Source: Aestuariicoccus sp032586235 | GTDB lineage: Bacteria; Pseudomonadota; Alphaproteobacteria; Rhodobacterales; Rhodobacteraceae | Reading direction: 5' to 3' | Length of the DNA: 8,036 nt | Assembly (NCBI RefSeq): GCF_032586235.1 | Contig: NZ_JAWHTD010000082.1 | Coordinates: 1 to 8,036, forward strand | Shown: piece after piece, positions 6,072 to 8,036 of the stretch | Layout of the letters: every line of letters begins with the position of its first letter | Numbering within the stretch: position 1 is the stretch's first letter | Made by a program: the position numbers and the translations under genes | Notes under the pieces: model-generated | What the model saw: only the letters and a program-made list of their open reading frames with translations | Database searches by the model: none | What the model was told of the DNA's origin: nothing

Positions 6072-7306
6072 TCCGAAGCTCCCTTCATGAGGGCAAAGAG
6101 ATGTTCGGATCCGGCCTCGGCCAGCTCCGTTGTCAGGGCAGAGAGCGCCTCCGCATCGGACATGAGCTCGGCACGCCGAGCCGACGGAAGTTGCGATAGC
6201 ACCTCGTCGACCTCGGCCAGCGCCTGCGCTGCAAACCCCTCTTCGGCCGCGATCTGCTCCATAAGCCTGCCAAGCTCTTCCGTGGCACTAGTTTCGACTG
6301 CTGTGGCAGGCGCCTCGAGCACGAAGCTGAGTTTCTCGATCCAAAGCCGACCGGTTTCTTCGGCCATTTGCGAGACGGTTTCAGTCCAAATGTCCCGGTC
6401 ACGCAGGACATGCCAATGCCGTGCTGTTTGCCCCGAAAGTGTCAGACGCAAAATTGCATCGTCGTCAGGTCGTAGTCCCTCGATTGGAGCATGGAGGCTG
6501 TGTCTAATCCGCTGGCGGATCTCGTCATCATTTTCGGCACCGGACACATCGATGTTGTGGTTGAGAAAAGTTACAACAGAGGTTGGAACTTCCTCGACGG
6601 CAATCTCCCCATCTTCGATCGTCAACAGGGTGGTGGACTTGGGACCCGCCTCGCCAATATCACGGCCCTGGGGGATGCCGGGCATGACGACCCATGGCGC
6701 TTCGCTATGCACTTGCCGTTTGTGGACATGGCCGAGCGCCCAGTAGTCGAAGCCGAGAGTGGCAAGTTCGGAGACGGAACAAGGCGCGTAATTGTCGTGA
6801 CCTGCGGCTCCAGCCAGAGATGTGTGCAGCATCGCAATGTTGACCGCACCGGCAACCGGCGCATCGAACTTGCCGAGCAGGCTGTCTGGGGCGTGTCTCC
6901 CGTTGAAGCTCACACCGTGGACCCAGACATCCAAGTCTGGCAGTTGCACCTTGCCGCCCCGCCCATCGAAGACATGGACGTTGTCGGGGAGTGCGACTTG
7001 GCCAGTGATCGGGTTTTCGGCATCATGATTGCCCTTGATGTAGAACACTGGGATCTTGGCAGCCTGCAGTCTTTCAAACTGCCCTGCCAGAAAGGCTGCA
7101 GTTTTCGCGCTGCGCTGCGCGCCGTCGTAAAGGTCACCGGCGATTAGAAGGGCTGTGACGCCCTCGTTCAGCGCAGCATCAATCACCCGAGTGAAGGCTG
7201 ACCGCGTCGCAGCTTGGATGCCTGCACGCAAACCTTCATCTCGGAGCGCCAGAGACGTCAGCGGCGAGTCGAGATGGACATCGGCGGTATGCAAAATCTT
7301 GATCAA
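6068..7306 (-). CDS. YhaO/SbcD/Mre11-like metallophosphoesterase nuclease, 412 aa
   Basis: This is a calcineurin-like phosphoesterase, the nuclease subunit paired with the ATPase downstream. All metal-site motifs are present in order: D9 and H11 in HTADVHLD, G57-D58 in AGDLYDG, N93-H94-D95 in KGNHDAE, H161 in MLHTS, and H193/H195 in LGHVHKRQ. By family knowledge such enzymes bind two Mn ions and cut DNA ends or hairpins. A roughly 190-residue C-terminal part (from about 220) with an acidic helical tail probably contacts the ATPase. The start is TTG 7306 (reading TTG ATC AAG ATT): the family N-terminus begins here, no in-frame ATG or GTG lies between it and the stop about 66 bases upstream, and gggagag sits 4-8 bases before it. 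The rare start may limit synthesis. The first gene of the operon, intact. Confidence 0.9.
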   Translation of the reverse strand: MIKILHTADVHLDSPLTSLALRDEGLRAGIQAATRSAFTRVIDAALNEGVTALLIAGDLYDGAQRSAKTAAFLAGQFERLQAAKIPVFYIKGNHDAENPITGQVALPDNVHVFDGRGGKVQLPDLDVWVHGVSFNGRHAPDSLLGKFDAPVAGAVNIAMLHTSLAGAAGHDNYAPCSVSELATLGFDYWALGHVHKRQVHSEAPWVVMPGIPQGRDIGEAGPKSTTLLTIEDGEIAVEEVPTSVVTFLNHNIDVSGAENDDEIRQRIRHSLHAPIEGLRPDDDAILRLTLSGQTARHWHVLRDRDIWTETVSQMAEETGRLWIEKLSFVLEAPATAVETSATEELGRLMEQIAAEEGFAAQALAEVDEVLSQLPSARRAELMSDAEALSALTTELAEAGSEHLFALMKGASE

Positions 7307-7309
7307 ATA

Positions 7310-7318
7310 CTCTCTCCC
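7310..7318 (-). promoter_or_regulatory. Ribosome binding site deciding the TTG start of the nuclease
   Basis: On the minus strand gggagagag precedes the TTG at 7306 by three bases at its end, with the purine core gggag at 7-8 bases spacing. Since no ATG is available near the conserved N-terminus, this site supports initiation at TTG. Confidence 0.6.
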
Positions 7319-7322
7319 GTAA

Positions 7323-7398
7323 ATTCGTGCTACCGAGTGCTGTGCGATATCGGCTCCAGTTAACTCTTTTCAGAGTCTTTCGGCCTCGAAGCACGAAT
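7323..7398 (-). promoter_or_regulatory. Structured leader upstream of the nuclease-ATPase operon
   Basis: On the minus strand a perfect 9-bp outer helix can form between attcgtgct (7398-7390) and agcacgaat (7331-7323), closing 58 bases. Inside, actct/agagt forms a stem capped by a GAAA tetraloop (7362-7377, extended by one G-U pair). A second stem, gccga (7354-7350) with tcggt (7336-7332), encloses a 13-base loop. The outer helix ends five bases before the ribosome binding site of the nuclease. The fold is read directly from complementarity; a regulatory role, for example control of translation or a protein-binding site, is inference. It matches no riboswitch family I recognise. Confidence 0.4.
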
Positions 7399-7480
7399 CG
7401 CTCATTAGCCATGCGATAAACCCAACACACCCTGAGCTGAGTTACGATCGAATCACGCTGCCAACACACATACATAGGAC
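7399..7480. other. Gap between truncated gene and structured leader
   Basis: Together with the leader this makes the 174-bp space before the nuclease gene. On the minus strand TTGGCA (7463-7458) is -35 like, but no -10 follows at 16-18 bases. A 6-bp inverted repeat, gctgcc 7457-7462 with ggcagc 7484-7489, spans the stop of the truncated gene and lacks a T-tract. The promoter of the operon must lie here or upstream, but I cannot place it. Confidence 0.35.
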
Positions 7481-7911
7481 TCAGGCAGCCTTGGGTGCGG
7501 ACTGGGCCTTGGACCACCCCAGCCAGACAGTGGGGCGCATCTCATTCTCCCCGAGGAAGGTCCGAATTGCGAAGACTTCCATTGGTGCGCCATGGCGAAA
7601 GGCCGGGCCCCAAGCTGGATCGGCGCAGACCTCCTCGGTGCCGCCCGCCCAGACACCGCTGCGCGCGGGCAGGTACTGGTCCTCCCGTTCGGTCAGGACG
7701 TTTCCCTTGGCAAGCCGAGCCAGCGCGCGCAGCATGGCTGTATCCATATCGCTGAGAAAATCGCGTAGCGGGCAATCAGTCCGTTCTAAACGGCGTTGCA
7801 AGACGTGGCGCGTGGCGTGAACAGCGTCCATCTTGAAGCTGATGGCGCGCTTGCCGCTCCGCACATGGACGCGGGTCCAGACGATACGGTCCTCCCTGAA
7901 GCACTGGACAC
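7481..7911 (-). pseudogene. Hypothetical gene truncated at its 5' end by IS copy C
   Basis: An open frame of about 143 codons ends at TGA 7481-7483. Translated residues include DRIVWTRVHVRSGKRAISFK, then LERTDCPLRDFLSDMDTAML, then EVCADPAWGPAFRHGAPMEV and RPTVWLGWSKAQSAPKAA. The composition is protein-like throughout, continuing upstream of the nominal GTG at 7864 right up to the IS boundary at 7911. The next in-frame stop (7919-7921) lies within IS sequence. The natural start is therefore lost and this is probably the C-terminal part of a longer protein. Initiation at GTG 7864 or at ATG 12 codons later cannot be excluded. The family was not recognised; no membrane segment or known motif is seen. 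It lies on the same strand as the nuclease, 174 bases upstream. Confidence 0.55.
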
Positions 7912-7961
7912 GGGTTTGTCAGAAGGATTCCGGTTGAGACGGGCAGGGCGGCCTCGTAGCG
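7912..7961 (+). mobile_element. Left end of the same IS6 element (copy C, interrupted)
   Basis: Bases 7916-7961 are identical to 1629-1674 of copy B. The four preceding bases (gggt) differ from copy B (ggtg) at the third and fourth positions of the terminal repeat. Identity stops seven bases before where the transposase ATG would be; there the sequence changes to the end of another IS. Copy C is thus a left-end stub in view. Whether its transposase continues beyond the second IS lies outside the window. Confidence 0.85.
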
Positions 7962-8036
7962 GCGTTGTTGCAAAAGTCTGTCGGCGAAGGATTCACTTCG
8001 TGAATCCATGCCGTTAGACGCGTTGTATGAACAAGC
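7961..8036 (+). mobile_element. End of a second, different insertion sequence (partial)
   Basis: The sequence begins abruptly within copy C with GGCGTTGTTGCAAAAGTC. The pattern GGC-x-x-TGTTGCAAA is typical of IS6/IS26-type termini and also close to IS5/IS903-type ends, so the family is not settled. A perfect 8-bp palindromic hairpin follows at 7989-8007. No transposase coding is recognisable in these 76 bases and the other end is outside the window. The abrupt switch from IS-identical sequence is what marks the boundary; it could lie one base either side. Confidence 0.55.
7989..8007. repeat. Perfect 8-bp hairpin in the end of the second IS
   Basis: Arms ggattcac (7989-7996) and gtgaatcc (8000-8007) flank a 3-base loop. 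It lies 28 bases inside the IS end, where it could be a transposase-binding or transcription-blocking site; that role is inferred. Confidence 0.55.

Noticed and set aside
6087..6746. 219-aa plus-strand open frame, serine-rich
   Set aside because: It is antisense to the well-supported nuclease gene and shows no domain or plausible initiation region.
7236..7517. 93-aa minus-strand open frame upstream of the nuclease
   Set aside because: It overlaps the nuclease start by about 70 bases and the end of the truncated gene in other frames, and resembles no protein; the family N-terminus supports the TTG start instead.

Overview
The window looks like an accessory region of an alphaproteobacterium, most likely of the Rhodobacterales (Paracoccus/Roseobacter type). 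This is inferred from the GC-rich composition, the style of the IS6-family transposase and of the HtpX tail, and the proteobacterial form of the large ATPase. No rRNA, true tRNA, CRISPR array or replication origin was seen.

Layout: the window is a mosaic held together by three same-orientation copies of one IS6-family insertion sequence. Copy A (1-76) is only a right end and runs off the left edge. Copy B (1625-2438, 814 bp) is complete, with an intact 234-aa DDE transposase and 19-bp imperfect terminal inverted repeats. Copy C (7912-7961) is only a left end, cut by a second, different IS whose end begins at about 7961 and runs off the right edge.

Module 1 (77-1624) starts with the broken 3' end of htpX, abutting the right repeat of copy A. 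It then has a 190-bp gap with a hairpin and an intact class I SAM-dependent methyltransferase gene (502-1344), followed by 280 bp with no convincing gene.

Module 2 (2439-7911) starts with a possible gene scrap against copy B. Its core is a minus-strand, two-gene operon for an SbcCD/Mre11-Rad50-like machine of the YhaO-YhaN type: a 412-aa metallophosphoesterase nuclease (TTG start) and a 1149-aa coiled-coil ABC-type ATPase. The two overlap by 4 bp (ATGA), so they are probably translationally coupled. Upstream of the nuclease lies a leader that can fold into a closed multibranch structure ending just before the ribosome binding site. Further upstream is a hypothetical gene that lost its 5' end where copy C begins.

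Every module edge next to an IS end that can be judged carries a truncated or scrap reading frame, and no 8-bp target duplications pair up. The region was therefore probably built by replicative IS6 events, adjacent deletions and recombination rather than by simple insertions. The nuclease-ATPase pair is the most substantial cargo. It may be a relocated DNA-repair operon or part of a DNA-targeting accessory function, and the sequence alone does not decide between these.
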